Source: Streptomyces thermolilacinus SPC6 | GTDB taxonomy: Bacteria > Actinomycetota > Actinomycetes > Streptomycetales > Streptomycetaceae | Reading direction: 5' to 3' | Assembly: GCF_000478605.2 (NCBI RefSeq) | Contig: NZ_ASHX02000001.1 | Span: 4,851,001-4,915,000 of the forward strand | Length of the DNA: 64,000 nucleotides | Shown: positions 16,458 to 24,993 of the stretch, piece by piece | How positions within the stretch are numbered: position 1 is the stretch's first letter | How the letters are laid out: each line of letters begins with the position of its first letter | Position numbers and translations under genes: made by a program | The notes under the pieces: model-generated | The model's database searches: none | Seen by the model: only the letters and a program-made list of their open reading frames with translations | What the model was told of the DNA's origin: nothing

Positions 16458-19400
16458 ATGTCCTGGCTGTCCAGATTCAGCCTCGCCCAGCGGGCCCTCA
16501 TCGGCCTGATGTCGATCATCGCGATCGTCTTCGGCACCATCGCGATACCCCAGCTCAAGCAGCAGCTCCTGCCGTCCATCGAACTGCCCATGGTCTCGGT
16601 CCTCGCGCCGTACCAGGGCGCCTCGCCCGAAGTGGTCGAGAAGCAGGTCGTCGAACCCCTGGAGAGCTCCCTGGAGGCCGTGGACGGCATCAAGGGCGTC
16701 ACCTCCACGGCCAGCGAGGGCAACGCCCTGATCATGGCCACCTTCGACTACGGCGACGAGTCCGCCAAGCAGCTCGTCGCCGACGTCCAGCAGGCGGTGA
16801 ACCGCGCCCGCGCCATGCTGCCCGACGGGGTGGACCCGCAGGTCATCGCCGGTTCCACGGACGACATCCCGACCGTCGTCCTCGCCGCGTCGTCCACGGC
16901 CAAGGACCAGCAGGCCCTCGCCGACCTGCTGGAGCGGACCGTCGTCCCCGCGCTGGAGGACATCGACGGCGTCGGCCAGGTCTCCGTCAGCGGCGTCCAG
17001 GACGTCCAGGTCTCCGTCACGCCCGACGACCGGAAGCTCGCCGCGGCCGGGCTGACGACCGCGCGGCTCGCGGACGCGCTCCGCTCGGGCGGCGCGACCG
17101 TCCCCGCGGGCTCGTTCTCGGAGGCCGGTGAGAGCCGCACCGTGCAGGTCGGCGGCGGCTTCACCTCCCTGAAGCAGATCCAGGACCTGCGCGTCCCGGC
17201 GGCTGAGCCCGGCAAGGGCAAGGCGGTGCGCCTCGGCGACGTCGCCGCCGTGAGGCAGGAGGAGTCCGCCCGTACGTCCCTGACCCGGACGAACGGCAGG
17301 CCGAGCCTCGCCGTGATGGCCACCATGGACAAGGACGGCAGCGCCGTCGCCATCTCCGAGGCCGTCGAGGAAAAGCTGCCCGGCCTGCGCAAGGACCTCG
17401 GCGAGGGCGCCGAGCTGACCGTCGTCTCCGACCAGGGCCCCGCCGTCGCCAAGTCGATCTCCGGTCTCACCACGGAGGGCGCGCTCGGTCTGGTCTTCGC
17501 CGTCCTCGTCATCCTCGTGTTCCTGGCGTCGATCCGCTCGACCCTGGTCACGGCGGTGTCGATCCCGCTGTCCGTCGTCCTCGCGCTGCTCGTGCTGTGG
17601 AGCCGGGACCTGTCGCTGAACATGCTGACGCTGGGCGCGCTCACCATCGCCATCGGCCGCGTCGTGGACGACTCGATCGTCGTCCTGGAGAACATCAAGC
17701 GGCACCTCGGCTACGGCGAGGAGCGCCAGGCGGCCATCCTCACGGCCGTCCGGGAGGTCGCCGGGGCGGTGACGTCCTCGACGCTCACCACCGTCGCCGT
17801 GTTCCTCCCCATCGGCCTGGTCGGCGGCATGGTCGGCGAGCTGTTCGGCTCGTTCTCGCTGACCGTCACGGCGGCCCTGCTGGCGTCGCTGCTCGTGTCG
17901 CTGACGGTCGTGCCGGTCCTCTCGTACTGGTTCCTGCGCGCCCCCAAGGGCACGTCGGCCGACCCGGACGAGGCGCGCCGCGCCGCCGAGGAGAAGGAGG
18001 CCCGCAGCCGCCTCCAGCGGATGTACGTGCCGGTGCTGCGGTTCGCGACGCGCCGCCGCCTCACCAGCCTGGGCATCGCCGTCGTGGTGCTGCTCGGCAC
18101 CTTCGGCATGGCGCCGCTGCTGAAGACGAACTTCTTCGACCAGGGCGAGCAGACCGTCCTGTCGGTGAAGCAGAAACTGCCGCCGGGCACCAGCCTGGAC
18201 GCGATGGACGCGGCCGCGAAGAAGGTCGAGAAGGTCCTCGCGTCGGCCGAGGGCGTCGAGGACTACCAGGTGACGGTCGGCTCGTCCGGCTTCATGGCCG
18301 CGTTCGGCGGCGGTACGGGCGCCAACCAGGCGTCGTACCAGGTGAAGCTGGCGGAGTCGGCGTCGTCCGAGGAGGTCCGCGACCGGATCGACGAGGAGCT
18401 GGGCAAGCTCGACGACATCGGCGACACGACCATCGCCGCCGGTGACGGCTTCGGCAGCCAGGACCTGAGCGTCGTCGTCAAGGCGGCCGACGCGAAGACC
18501 CTCCGCGAGGCGTCGGAGGCCGTACGGGCGGAGGTGGCCGAGCTGAAGGACGTCACCGACGTGCGGAGCGACCTCGCCCAGTCGGTGCCGCGCGTGTCGG
18601 TGCGGGCCACCGCGAAGGCGGCGGAGGCCGGGTTCGGGGACGCGGCGCTCGGCATGGCCGTCGCCCAGGCCGTGCGCGGCACCCCGGCCGGCAAGGCGGT
18701 CCTGGACGACACCGAGCGGGACGTGGTCATCACCTCGGCCCGGCCCGCCCGCACCCTCGCGGAGCTGCGGGCGCTGCCGCTCGGCCCGGTGAAGCTGGGC
18801 GACATCGCGGACGTACGGCTGGTTCCCGGCCCGGTCTCGATGACCCGCATCGACGGCTCGCGGGCCGCGACGATCACGGCGAAGCCGACCGGCGACAACA
18901 CGGGCGCGGTGAGCGCCGAGCTCCAGAAGAAGATCGACGCGCTGGACCTGCCGGACGGCGCTACCGCGTCCATCGGCGGTGTCTCGGAGGACCAGCAGGA
19001 GGCGTTCGCCAACCTGGGCCTGGCCATGCTCGCGGCCATCGCGATCGTGTTCATGCTGCTGGTGGCGACGTTCCGGAGCCTGGTCCAGCCGCTGATCCTG
19101 CTGGTCTCGGTGCCGTTCGCGGCGACGGGCGCGATCGGCCTGCTGGTCGTCACGGACACGGCGATGGGCGTCCCGGCGATGATCGGCCTGCTGATGCTGA
19201 TCGGCATCGTCGTCACCAACGCGATCGTGCTGATCGACCTGATCAACCAGTACCGGGCACAGGGCCTCGGCGTGGTCGAGGCGGTCGTCGAGGGCGGCCG
19301 CCACCGGCTCCGCCCGATCCTGATGACCGCGCTGGCCACGATCTTCGCCCTGGTGCCGATGGCGCTGGGCATCACCGGCGAGGGCGGCTTCATCGCCCAG

Positions 19401-19607
19401 CCGCTGGCGGTCGTGGTGATCGGCGGCCTGATCACCTCCACGCTCCTCACCCTGCTCCTGGTCCCGACCCTCTACGCGATGGTCGAACTCCGCAAGGAAC
19501 GCCGCGCGGCCAAGCGCACGGCCAAGCGCGGCACGGACACCACCAAGGAGGCCCCGCCCGCCGCCCGCGAGGCGGAGCCGGAAGAGACGGCGGCCTCCAC
19601 CCGCTGA
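16458..19607 (+). CDS. RND-family efflux permease (AcrB/HAE-1-like)
   Basis: The 1049-residue protein has the RND layout: membrane segment 1 at about 13-33, a large extracellular loop, segments 2-6 at about 330-540, a second loop and segments 8-12 at about 855-1015. TM4 carries the proton-relay pair Asp404-Asp405 in GRVVDDSIVVLEN. Other landmarks are VSVLAPYQGASPEVVE, ELFGSFSLTVTAALLASLLVSLTVVPVLSYWFL and GIVVTNAIVLIDLINQYR. It should use the proton gradient to extrude drugs or lipids. No membrane-fusion or outer-membrane partner is encoded nearby, normal for actinobacteria. The ATG at 16458 follows a good ribosome site. The C-terminal tail is Lys/Glu-rich. Confidence 0.95.
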   Translation: MSWLSRFSLAQRALIGLMSIIAIVFGTIAIPQLKQQLLPSIELPMVSVLAPYQGASPEVVEKQVVEPLESSLEAVDGIKGVTSTASEGNALIMATFDYGDESAKQLVADVQQAVNRARAMLPDGVDPQVIAGSTDDIPTVVLAASSTAKDQQALADLLERTVVPALEDIDGVGQVSVSGVQDVQVSVTPDDRKLAAAGLTTARLADALRSGGATVPAGSFSEAGESRTVQVGGGFTSLKQIQDLRVPAAEPGKGKAVRLGDVAAVRQEESARTSLTRTNGRPSLAVMATMDKDGSAVAISEAVEEKLPGLRKDLGEGAELTVVSDQGPAVAKSISGLTTEGALGLVFAVLVILVFLASIRSTLVTAVSIPLSVVLALLVLWSRDLSLNMLTLGALTIAIGRVVDDSIVVLENIKRHLGYGEERQAAILTAVREVAGAVTSSTLTTVAVFLPIGLVGGMVGELFGSFSLTVTAALLASLLVSLTVVPVLSYWFLRAPKGTSADPDEARRAAEEKEARSRLQRMYVPVLRFATRRRLTSLGIAVVVLLGTFGMAPLLKTNFFDQGEQTVLSVKQKLPPGTSLDAMDAAAKKVEKVLASAEGVEDYQVTVGSSGFMAAFGGGTGANQASYQVKLAESASSEEVRDRIDEELGKLDDIGDTTIAAGDGFGSQDLSVVVKAADAKTLREASEAVRAEVAELKDVTDVRSDLAQSVPRVSVRATAKAAEAGFGDAALGMAVAQAVRGTPAGKAVLDDTERDVVITSARPARTLAELRALPLGPVKLGDIADVRLVPGPVSMTRIDGSRAATITAKPTGDNTGAVSAELQKKIDALDLPDGATASIGGVSEDQQEAFANLGLAMLAAIAIVFMLLVATFRSLVQPLILLVSVPFAATGAIGLLVVTDTAMGVPAMIGLLMLIGIVVTNAIVLIDLINQYRAQGLGVVEAVVEGGRHRLRPILMTALATIFALVPMALGITGEGGFIAQPLAVVVIGGLITSTLLTLLLVPTLYAMVELRKERRAAKRTAKRGTDTTKEAPPAAREAEPEETAASTR

Positions 19608-19611
19608 CGCC

Positions 19612-19651
19612 CCCGCGGCGGGCCCCGCCACACGGTGGGCCCCGCCGCGGG
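19612..19651. terminator. Hairpin after the RND gene
   Basis: Arms CCCGCGGCGGGCCCC (19612-19626) and GGGCCCCGCCGCGGG (19637-19651) pair with one offset, starting five bases after the RND stop. No T-run follows, so it is a GC-type terminator candidate. Confidence 0.6.
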
Positions 19652-19825
19652 CACGGTGACGCGCGGAACCGGGGCCCGCGCCCCCGCAAGGCAGTGGCGC
19701 CCGCGGACTGCCCGAAGGTCTCCCGTACGCGGGGCCCGGCGCGGGTCCGGGCGGCGCCCGCGCCAGTACGGAAGGCCCCGCGCACGCGGACGTACGACAG
19801 CCTCCGCGGACGCGGGAACGCACAA

Positions 19826-19855
19826 GAGGGGCGCCCCCACCAGGGGGCGCCCCTC
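19826..19855. terminator. Hairpin between convergent RND and nadA genes
   Basis: Perfect 13-bp inverted repeat GAGGGGCGCCCCC (19826-19838) and GGGGGCGCCCCTC (19843-19855) with a four-base loop, 20 bases beyond the nadA stop on the minus strand, followed there by TTGTG. Probably the nadA terminator, symmetrical enough to serve both strands. Confidence 0.8.
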
Positions 19856-19874
19856 AAGCACGCGCGCAGCCCGG

Positions 19875-21053
19875 TTACGGCAGCGCCAGCATCCGCTCGA
19901 GCGCCAGCTTGGCGAAGCGCTCGGTCTCCGGGTCCACCTGGATGCGGTTCACCAGGTTCCCCTCCGCCAGCGACTCCAGCGCCCACACCAGGTGCGGCAG
20001 GTCGATCCGGTTCATCGTGGAGCAGAAGCACACGGTCCGGTCGAGGAACATGATCTCCTTGCCCTCGTCGGCGAAACGATTCGCCAGCCGCCGCACCAGG
20101 TTCAGCTCCGTGCCGATGGCCCACTTCGACCCGGCGGGCGCCGCCTCCAGGGTCTTGATGATGTACTCCGTCGAGCCCACGTAGTCCGCCGCGGCGACGA
20201 CCTCGTGCCGGCACTCGGGGTGCACCAGCACGTTGACGCCCGGGACGCGCTCGCGGACCTCGTTGACCGAGTCCAGCGAGAACCGGCCGTGCACCGAGCA
20301 GTGCCCGCGCCACAGGATCATCTTCGCGCCGCGCAGCTCCTCGGCGGTCAGCCCGCCGTTCGGCTTGTGCGGGTTGTAGACGACGCAGTCCTCCAGGGAC
20401 ATGCCCATGTCGCGGACGGCGGTGTTGCGGCCGAGGTGCTGGTCGGGCAGGAACAGGACCTTCTCGCCCTGCTCGAAGGCCCAGTCCAGGGCGCGGCGGG
20501 CGTTGGACGAGGTGCAGATCGTGCCGCCGTGCCTGCCCGTGAACGCCTTGATGTCCGCCGAGGAGTTCATGTACGAGACGGGGACGGTCACGTCCGCGAT
20601 CCCGGCCTCGGTGAGGACGTCCCAGCACTCGGCGACCTGCTCGGCGGTGGCCATGTCGGCCATGGAGCAGCCTGCGGCCAGGTCGGGCAGGACGACCTTC
20701 TGGTCGTCGCCGGTCAGGATGTCCGCCGACTCGGCCATGAAGTGCACACCGCAGAAGACGATGTACTCCGCCTCGGGCCGGGCGGCCGCGTCCCGGGCGA
20801 GCTTGAAGGAGTCGCCCGTGACGTCCGCGAACTGGATGACCTCGTCGCGCTGGTAGTGGTGGCCGAGGACGAAGACCTTGTCCCCGAGCTTCTCCTTGGC
20901 AGCGCGGGCGCGCTCCACCAGGTCCGGGTCGGACGGCGAGGGGAGGTCGCCGGGGCACTCGACGCCCCGCTCGCTCTTGGGGTCGGCCTCGCGGCCGAGC
21001 AGCAGCAGGGCGAGCGGCGTCGGCTGGACATCCAGGGGCTGGGCGGTGGTCAC
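19875..21053 (-). CDS. nadA: Quinolinate synthase A
   Basis: NadA condenses iminoaspartate with dihydroxyacetone phosphate to quinolinate for NAD synthesis and needs a [4Fe-4S] cluster. The protein has VFVLGHHYQRDEV near residue 60-73, FCGVHFMAES with Cys101, PDLAAGCSMADM, HKPNGG, HPECRHEV with Cys281, and TVCFCSTMNRIDLP with Cys342/344; Cys101, Cys281 and one of the last two are the likely cluster ligands. GTG 21053 is chosen because AAAGG sits nine bases upstream; GTG 21062 would directly abut that site. No nadB or nadC is adjacent. The gene is divergent from erpA, whose product family supplies Fe-S clusters, and operator-like repeats lie between them. Confidence 0.95.
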   Translation of the reverse strand: MTTAQPLDVQPTPLALLLLGREADPKSERGVECPGDLPSPSDPDLVERARAAKEKLGDKVFVLGHHYQRDEVIQFADVTGDSFKLARDAAARPEAEYIVFCGVHFMAESADILTGDDQKVVLPDLAAGCSMADMATAEQVAECWDVLTEAGIADVTVPVSYMNSSADIKAFTGRHGGTICTSSNARRALDWAFEQGEKVLFLPDQHLGRNTAVRDMGMSLEDCVVYNPHKPNGGLTAEELRGAKMILWRGHCSVHGRFSLDSVNEVRERVPGVNVLVHPECRHEVVAAADYVGSTEYIIKTLEAAPAGSKWAIGTELNLVRRLANRFADEGKEIMFLDRTVCFCSTMNRIDLPHLVWALESLAEGNLVNRIQVDPETERFAKLALERMLALP

Positions 21054-21081
21054 GTCACGCACCCTTTCTACTGAGCCTTTT

Positions 21082-21094
21082 CGTCTAATTGACG
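21082..21094. promoter_or_regulatory. Operator-like inverted repeat 1 (nadA/erpA)
   Basis: CGTCTAATTGACG is a near-perfect inverted repeat of the form CGTCA-N3-TGACG with one mismatch. It lies just downstream of the predicted minus-strand -10 of nadA, near its expected transcription start. Confidence 0.55.
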
Positions 21095-21100
21095 CTATCT

Positions 21101-21106
21101 ATCATA
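21101..21106 (-). promoter_or_regulatory. Candidate -10 of the nadA promoter
   Basis: The minus strand reads TATGAT at 21106-21101, a close match to the vegetative -10. The -35 region around 21124-21129 (CGTCAA) is a weak match. It lies between the two inverted repeats. Confidence 0.45.
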
Positions 21107-21115
21107 ACTGGTTCA

Positions 21116-21128
21116 CGTCACTTTGACG
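21116..21128. promoter_or_regulatory. Operator-like inverted repeat 2 (nadA/erpA)
   Basis: CGTCACTTTGACG is a perfect CGTCA-N3-TGACG inverted repeat, centred 34 bases from repeat 1 (about three helical turns). A weaker third copy, TGTCGATGTGACG, is at 21139-21151. Its position over the expected -35 of nadA suits a repressor site. Confidence 0.6.
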
Positions 21129-21247
21129 ATGTCCATAGTGTCGATGTGACGAATTCGCGGTCGCCGCTCCGGTGCTGGCGCGCGCGGCGGTATGCGAGCA
21201 TGAAAGGGAAGGACCGGGCGCGGCCCGGAATGAATCGGCGACCCCGC

Positions 21248-21259
21248 CGGTTGCAACCG
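21248..21259. promoter_or_regulatory. 12-bp palindrome in the erpA upstream region
   Basis: CGGTTGCAACCG is a perfect 12-bp palindrome 38 bases before the erpA start. It may be an operator or a small RNA hairpin; nothing else supports a specific regulator. Confidence 0.4.
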
Positions 21260-21297
21260 TCGGCAAGCAGTCTCCGAACAACCCGGGAGAAAAGCAG

Positions 21298-21654
21298 ATG
21301 TCCGTATCGGACGAGAAGACCACTGTCAGTGACGGCATCATCCTGACGGACGCCGCCGCGGCCAAGGTCAAGGCCCTGCTCGACCAGGAAGGCCGCGACG
21401 ACCTGGCGCTCCGTGTCGCCGTTCAGCCGGGTGGCTGCTCCGGCCTGCGCTACCAGCTCTTCTTCGACGAGCGCTCGCTCGACGGCGACGTCGTCAAGGA
21501 CTTCGACGGCGTCAAGGTCGTCACCGACCGGATGAGCGCCCCGTACCTGGGCGGCGCCTCCATCGACTTCGTCGACACGATCGAGAAGCAGGGCTTCACC
21601 ATCGACAACCCGAACGCCACGGGTTCCTGCGCCTGCGGCGACTCCTTCAGCTGA
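21298..21654 (+). CDS. erpA: Iron-sulfur cluster insertion protein (A-type carrier)
   Basis: The 118-residue protein is an HesB/IscA-type carrier with the three cluster-binding cysteines: Cys47 (QPGGCSGLRY), Cys111 and Cys113 (GSCACGDSF). It hands [4Fe-4S] clusters to target enzymes. The ATG is preceded by GGGAGAAAAGCAG, a good ribosome site. Frame upstream to 21172 is open but not family-like. Being divergent from nadA, whose product needs a [4Fe-4S] cluster, and followed at once by a strong terminator, it is a single-gene unit. The ortholog in M. tuberculosis lies in the same neighbourhood. Confidence 0.95.
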   Translation: MSVSDEKTTVSDGIILTDAAAAKVKALLDQEGRDDLALRVAVQPGGCSGLRYQLFFDERSLDGDVVKDFDGVKVVTDRMSAPYLGGASIDFVDTIEKQGFTIDNPNATGSCACGDSFS

Positions 21655-21676
21655 TCAGCTGACGGCGCCCACGACC

Positions 21677-21721
21677 AAGGCGGCGGCCCCCGGACCTCTC
21701 CCGGTCCAGGGCCGCCGCCTT
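21677..21721 (+). terminator. Strong hairpin after erpA
   Basis: Arms AAGGCGGCGGCCC (21677-21689) and GGGCCGCCGCCTT (21709-21721) pair over 13 bp; the loop can extend the helix through GGACC/GGTCC. It begins 22 bases after the erpA stop. Confidence 0.88.
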
Positions 21722-21969
21722 CGTTCTCGTACGCCCCGGGCGAGGCCCCCGCCGCCCGGCCGTCGGGCACCGCCCTTCCGCACCGACGCGCCTGCCAGGC
21801 GGTGTCCGCCCGACGGCGACGCACCCGTCAGGTTCACCCGGCGACGCGCCCGCCAGATCCACCCGGTGATGTACCCGTCAGTCCCGCCCGACCGTGACGC
21901 ACCCGCCAGGCGCCCACGTCAGCCCGCCCGGGGGCGACGCGCCCCCCGCCCCGCTCAAGTGCGGCGCCC
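21722..21969. repeat. Gene-free stretch with degenerate ~25-bp direct repeats
   Basis: Five copies of a GA(C/T)G(C/T)(A/G)CC(C/T)G(T/C)CAG core begin at 21785, 21818, 21843, 21868 and 21896. The middle three are spaced exactly 25 bases, the outer ones 33 and 28. No gene is supported. The array lies between the erpA terminator and the 3' end of the minus-strand gene that follows. Confidence 0.65.
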
Positions 21970-23490
21970 TCACTTCACCGACGCGGAGCCCCGAGGAAGG
22001 GGCCGCCCGGTCGCCGCGTCCACCACGGCGCGGTCGCCGACCGGCTCGGCCAGGTCCACCGTCGCGGTCACCGGCAGCGCGATCGCCACGCACACCCGCT
22101 GCGGGCTGGCCGGCACCTCGAACAGCCGCAGCCGCACCTGCGAGTCGCTCTCGTGCACCCGCACCAGGTACTGGCCGCACGCCCCGCCGGTGAACGACAC
22201 CCGCAGCCGCCGGTCCTGCGGCGCGTACGGCGCGACCGTCAGGTGGGACGCCTCCGCCTTCGGGTAGAGCCGCTCCAGCGGCACCGCCGGGTAGCCGAAG
22301 CGGTACGGCCGCCCGTCCCGCTCGCCCTCGAACAGCCAGGTCGGAACCAGCGTCGCCCCGGTCCGCCCCACCGACGGGGAAAGGCCGAACGCGACCGTAC
22401 GGATGGTCACCTCGGGCTCACCGGGCGCCTTCGGCGTCTTCGTGTCCGGCGCGCACGGCCCGCTCGGGTCCACGCCGCTCCCGTCCGCGCCGCCGCCCTG
22501 TACGCCCGCGCCGCCCGTGCCGACGGCGTCCACGCCCGTCCCGGCGACGCCCGCCCGGCCGGTGCCCGTCGCGGCACCGCCCCCACCGTGCGGCACGGTC
22601 GTCGCGCAGCCGCCGACACCCTCCCTCGGCCAGGTGGCGCCCACCGTCCGGTTCAGCTCGCGCACCGCCTGCTCGGCACTGATCACCGGGTACGCCTCGC
22701 CCCGCACCGGGCTGCTCAGCCGCCCCTCCGCCAGGACCACGCCGCCGCCCGCGTCCACCGTGAACTCCGTGCCCCAGTCCCGGGTCGGCAGCCCGTCCAC
22801 GCGCGGCTCGGCGGTAACGTTCCGCAGCGAATCGCGGGCCTCCGAGTACACGGCGGCGTCCGCCATGCCCAGCGCCTTGAGCAGCGGAGCCACGGCCCGC
22901 CGGGCCTCCTCGTCGCTCACCGGCTCGCCGGTCGGGCCGGTCCCGCACCGCTTGCCCTGGGCGCAGTCGTCGCCGACCGGGCCCCGCGCCTCGTACCGCC
23001 AGTCGCCCGACTCGTACACGTTCAGGGACGGGCCGGAGCCGTCCTTCTGCGGGCCGACCCGCCAGCCCACCGGGCCCTTCACCGGGGCCGCCTGAAGGCC
23101 CAGCGCCTTCGCGAGCCGCGCCGCGTCCGCCGCCGTCACCTTCCCTGGCGCCCGGTACGCGTACCCCCTCTCCGGCGCCTTCGGCAGGGGGCCCGCCACC
23201 CGGTACCGCTCACCGCCGCCCGGGTCCGGCTCGCCCGGCGCGATGCCCGGCCCCGTACCACCGGAAGCCGTACCCGGAGCCGTACCGCCGGGTGACGGGG
23301 ACAGGGCGGGGCCGCCGCGCCCGTCCGCCGTGGCGCCCGTCGCCACCGCGTCCGACCCGCCGCCCGTCCGGTCCACCGCCAGGTACGTCCCGCCGCCCGC
23401 GGCCAGCACCGCCGCTGCCACCAGGGCGACGGCGAGCGGCGGCCGCCGCCGGCCGGGACTCACATCCGTACTGGTCTCCGTCTCGCTCAC
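21970..23490 (-). CDS. Membrane-anchored extracytoplasmic protein of unknown function
   Basis: The 506-residue product has a short Ser/Thr-rich cytoplasmic start, one membrane segment at about 18-38 (PPLAVALVAAAVLAAGGGTYLAV), a Gly/Pro linker, then an extracytoplasmic domain with repeated ADAARLAKALGL-type helices and strands, interrupted at about 325-365 by a Gly/Ala/Thr-rich stretch. No enzyme motif is visible. GTG 23490 is chosen because AGGAG sits seven bases upstream; the open frame above it lacks such a site. It lies on the same strand as, and downstream of, a small conserved ORF. I recognise it only as a streptomycete conserved hypothetical protein. Confidence 0.85.
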   Translation of the reverse strand: MSETETSTDVSPGRRRPPLAVALVAAAVLAAGGGTYLAVDRTGGGSDAVATGATADGRGGPALSPSPGGTAPGTASGGTGPGIAPGEPDPGGGERYRVAGPLPKAPERGYAYRAPGKVTAADAARLAKALGLQAAPVKGPVGWRVGPQKDGSGPSLNVYESGDWRYEARGPVGDDCAQGKRCGTGPTGEPVSDEEARRAVAPLLKALGMADAAVYSEARDSLRNVTAEPRVDGLPTRDWGTEFTVDAGGGVVLAEGRLSSPVRGEAYPVISAEQAVRELNRTVGATWPREGVGGCATTVPHGGGGAATGTGRAGVAGTGVDAVGTGGAGVQGGGADGSGVDPSGPCAPDTKTPKAPGEPEVTIRTVAFGLSPSVGRTGATLVPTWLFEGERDGRPYRFGYPAVPLERLYPKAEASHLTVAPYAPQDRRLRVSFTGGACGQYLVRVHESDSQVRLRLFEVPASPQRVCVAIALPVTATVDLAEPVGDRAVVDAATGRPLPRGSASVK

Positions 23491-23596
23491 CGCAACGCTC
23501 CTTCGTCGGTCCACGTCATCAGTCGTATCCCCGCATGACGGGAGACACGGGTGTGACGGAGCGGACGGACGAGCGGTTCCCTGGGCCGTACGGGTG

Positions 23597-23800
23597 TCAG
23601 CCGCCGTACTCCGCGGTGGCCGCGATGAGCCGGACGGACGACGGCTCCACCACCACCCCGTGGATCAGCGACGGCGGTACGGGCGCGGGCTCCGCCACCG
23701 CAGGGACCGTCCAGTGCGGCGCCATCCGCGCGGAGTCCCCGCGCAGCTCCGCCAGGGTGAAGTCGGGTTCGGGACGCTCACACGCGATGTTGTTCGCCAT
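23597..23800 (-). CDS. Small hypothetical protein
   Basis: A 67-residue ORF beginning MANNIACERPEPDFTLAELRGDS. Third codon positions are almost all G or C, as in real genes here, which supports coding; the ribosome site is weak. The composition is Pro/Val/Ala-rich with no membrane segment or known motif. It is divergent from the PfkB kinase gene by 128 bases, and 106 bases upstream of the anchored protein gene on the same strand, so it may head that transcript. Function unknown. Confidence 0.65.
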   Translation of the reverse strand: MANNIACERPEPDFTLAELRGDSARMAPHWTVPAVAEPAPVPPSLIHGVVVEPSSVRLIAATAEYGG

Positions 23801-23928
23801 ATCGGCACCGTACGCAGGCCACGCCCGACCGAGAAGACCTACTATCGGGTAGTTTCCGCTCTTCGCGGGCGGCCCGTCACCCGGTAGCGTGAACTGTCCA
23901 TGCTGTCTCCCCGCAGGAGCATCCCGCC

Positions 23929-24903
23929 GTGCGTATCGCAGTCACCGGCTCCATCGCCACCGACCACCTCATGACCTTCCCCGGCCGATTCGCCGACCAG
24001 CTCGTCGCGGATCAGCTGCACACGGTTTCCCTCTCCTTCCTCGTCGACAACCTCGACGTCCGCCGGGGAGGCGTCGGCGCGAACATCTGCTTCGGCATGG
24101 GCCAGCTGGGCACCCGCCCGATCCTCGTCGGCGCCGCCGGATCGGACTTCGACGAGTACCGCGCCTGGCTCGACCGGCACGGCGTGGACACCGAGTCCGT
24201 ACGGATCTCCGAGGTCCTCCACACGGCCCGCTTCGTCTGCACCACCGACGCCGACCACAACCAGATCGGCTCCTTCTACACCGGCGCCATGAGCGAGGCC
24301 CGGCTCATCGAGCTGAAGGCCGTCGCCGACCGCGTCGGCGGCCTCGACCTGGTCCTCATCGGCGCCGACGACCCCGAGGCGATGCTCCGCCACACCGAGG
24401 AGTGCCGGACCCGCTCCATCCCCTTCGCCGCCGACTTCTCCCAGCAGATCGCCCGCATGGACGGCGACGAGATCCGCACCCTGCTCGACGGCGCGACCTA
24501 CCTCTTCTCCAACGAGTACGAGAAGGGCCTCATCGAGTCCAAGACCGGCTGGACCGACGCGGAGATCCTCGGCCGCGTCGGCCACCGCGTCACCACCCTC
24601 GGCGCCCGCGGCGTGCGCATCGAGCGCGCGGGCGAGCCCGCCATCGAGGTCTCCTGCCCCGACGAGGAGGCCAAGGTGGACCCGACCGGCGTCGGCGACG
24701 CGTTCCGCGCGGGCTTCCTCTCCGGCCTCTCCTGGGGCGTCGGCCTGGAGCGCGCCGCCCAGGTCGGCTGCATGCTCGCCACGCTCGTCATCGAGACCCT
24801 CGGCACCCAGGAGTACACCCTGCGCCGCGCCCACTTCATGGAGCGCTTCACCAAGACGTACGGTGACGAGGCCGCCGCCGAGGTCCAGGCGCACCTCGCC
24901 TGA
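23929..24903 (+). CDS. PfkB-family carbohydrate/nucleoside kinase (adenosine kinase-like)
   Basis: The 324-residue protein has the PfkB N-terminal glycine motif RRGGVGANICFGMGQLG at about 45-61 and the C-terminal signature DPTGVGDAFRAGF (251-263) with the catalytic base Asp257. It is closest in layout to the actinobacterial adenosine kinase AdoK (M. tuberculosis Rv2202c), which also lies near ctaC and the HesB/ErpA gene, so adenosine is the likely substrate, but ribokinase-like sugars cannot be excluded from sequence. GTG 23929 follows GCAGGAG at a proper distance. The gene is alone on its strand, followed by GGGCCCTCG repeats. Confidence 0.9.
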   Translation: MRIAVTGSIATDHLMTFPGRFADQLVADQLHTVSLSFLVDNLDVRRGGVGANICFGMGQLGTRPILVGAAGSDFDEYRAWLDRHGVDTESVRISEVLHTARFVCTTDADHNQIGSFYTGAMSEARLIELKAVADRVGGLDLVLIGADDPEAMLRHTEECRTRSIPFAADFSQQIARMDGDEIRTLLDGATYLFSNEYEKGLIESKTGWTDAEILGRVGHRVTTLGARGVRIERAGEPAIEVSCPDEEAKVDPTGVGDAFRAGFLSGLSWGVGLERAAQVGCMLATLVIETLGTQEYTLRRAHFMERFTKTYGDEAAAEVQAHLA

Positions 24904-24985
24904 ACGGCCTCCCGCCCGAACGGGCCCTGGCCTGAGCGGGCCCTCGCGTAAACGGGCCCTCGCCTCGACGGGCCCCGCCCGCGGC
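24904..24985. repeat. Short GGGCCCT repeats between convergent genes
   Basis: Four spaced copies of a (A/G)CGGGCCC(T/C)(C/G)G core occur between 24919 and 24975, separated by about 20 bases. Each is locally self-complementary, so the region may form hairpins that stop transcription from both convergent genes. Confidence 0.5.
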
Positions 24986-24993
24986 GGCACGCC

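Noticed and set aside
21785..21910. CRISPR array
   Set aside because: The cores are degenerate, spacing varies (25-33 bases) and there are no unique spacers or cas genes.
24904..24985. CRISPR-like array
   Set aside because: The GGGCCCT repeats are short, imperfect and self-complementary with no spacer structure; better read as terminator-like hairpins.
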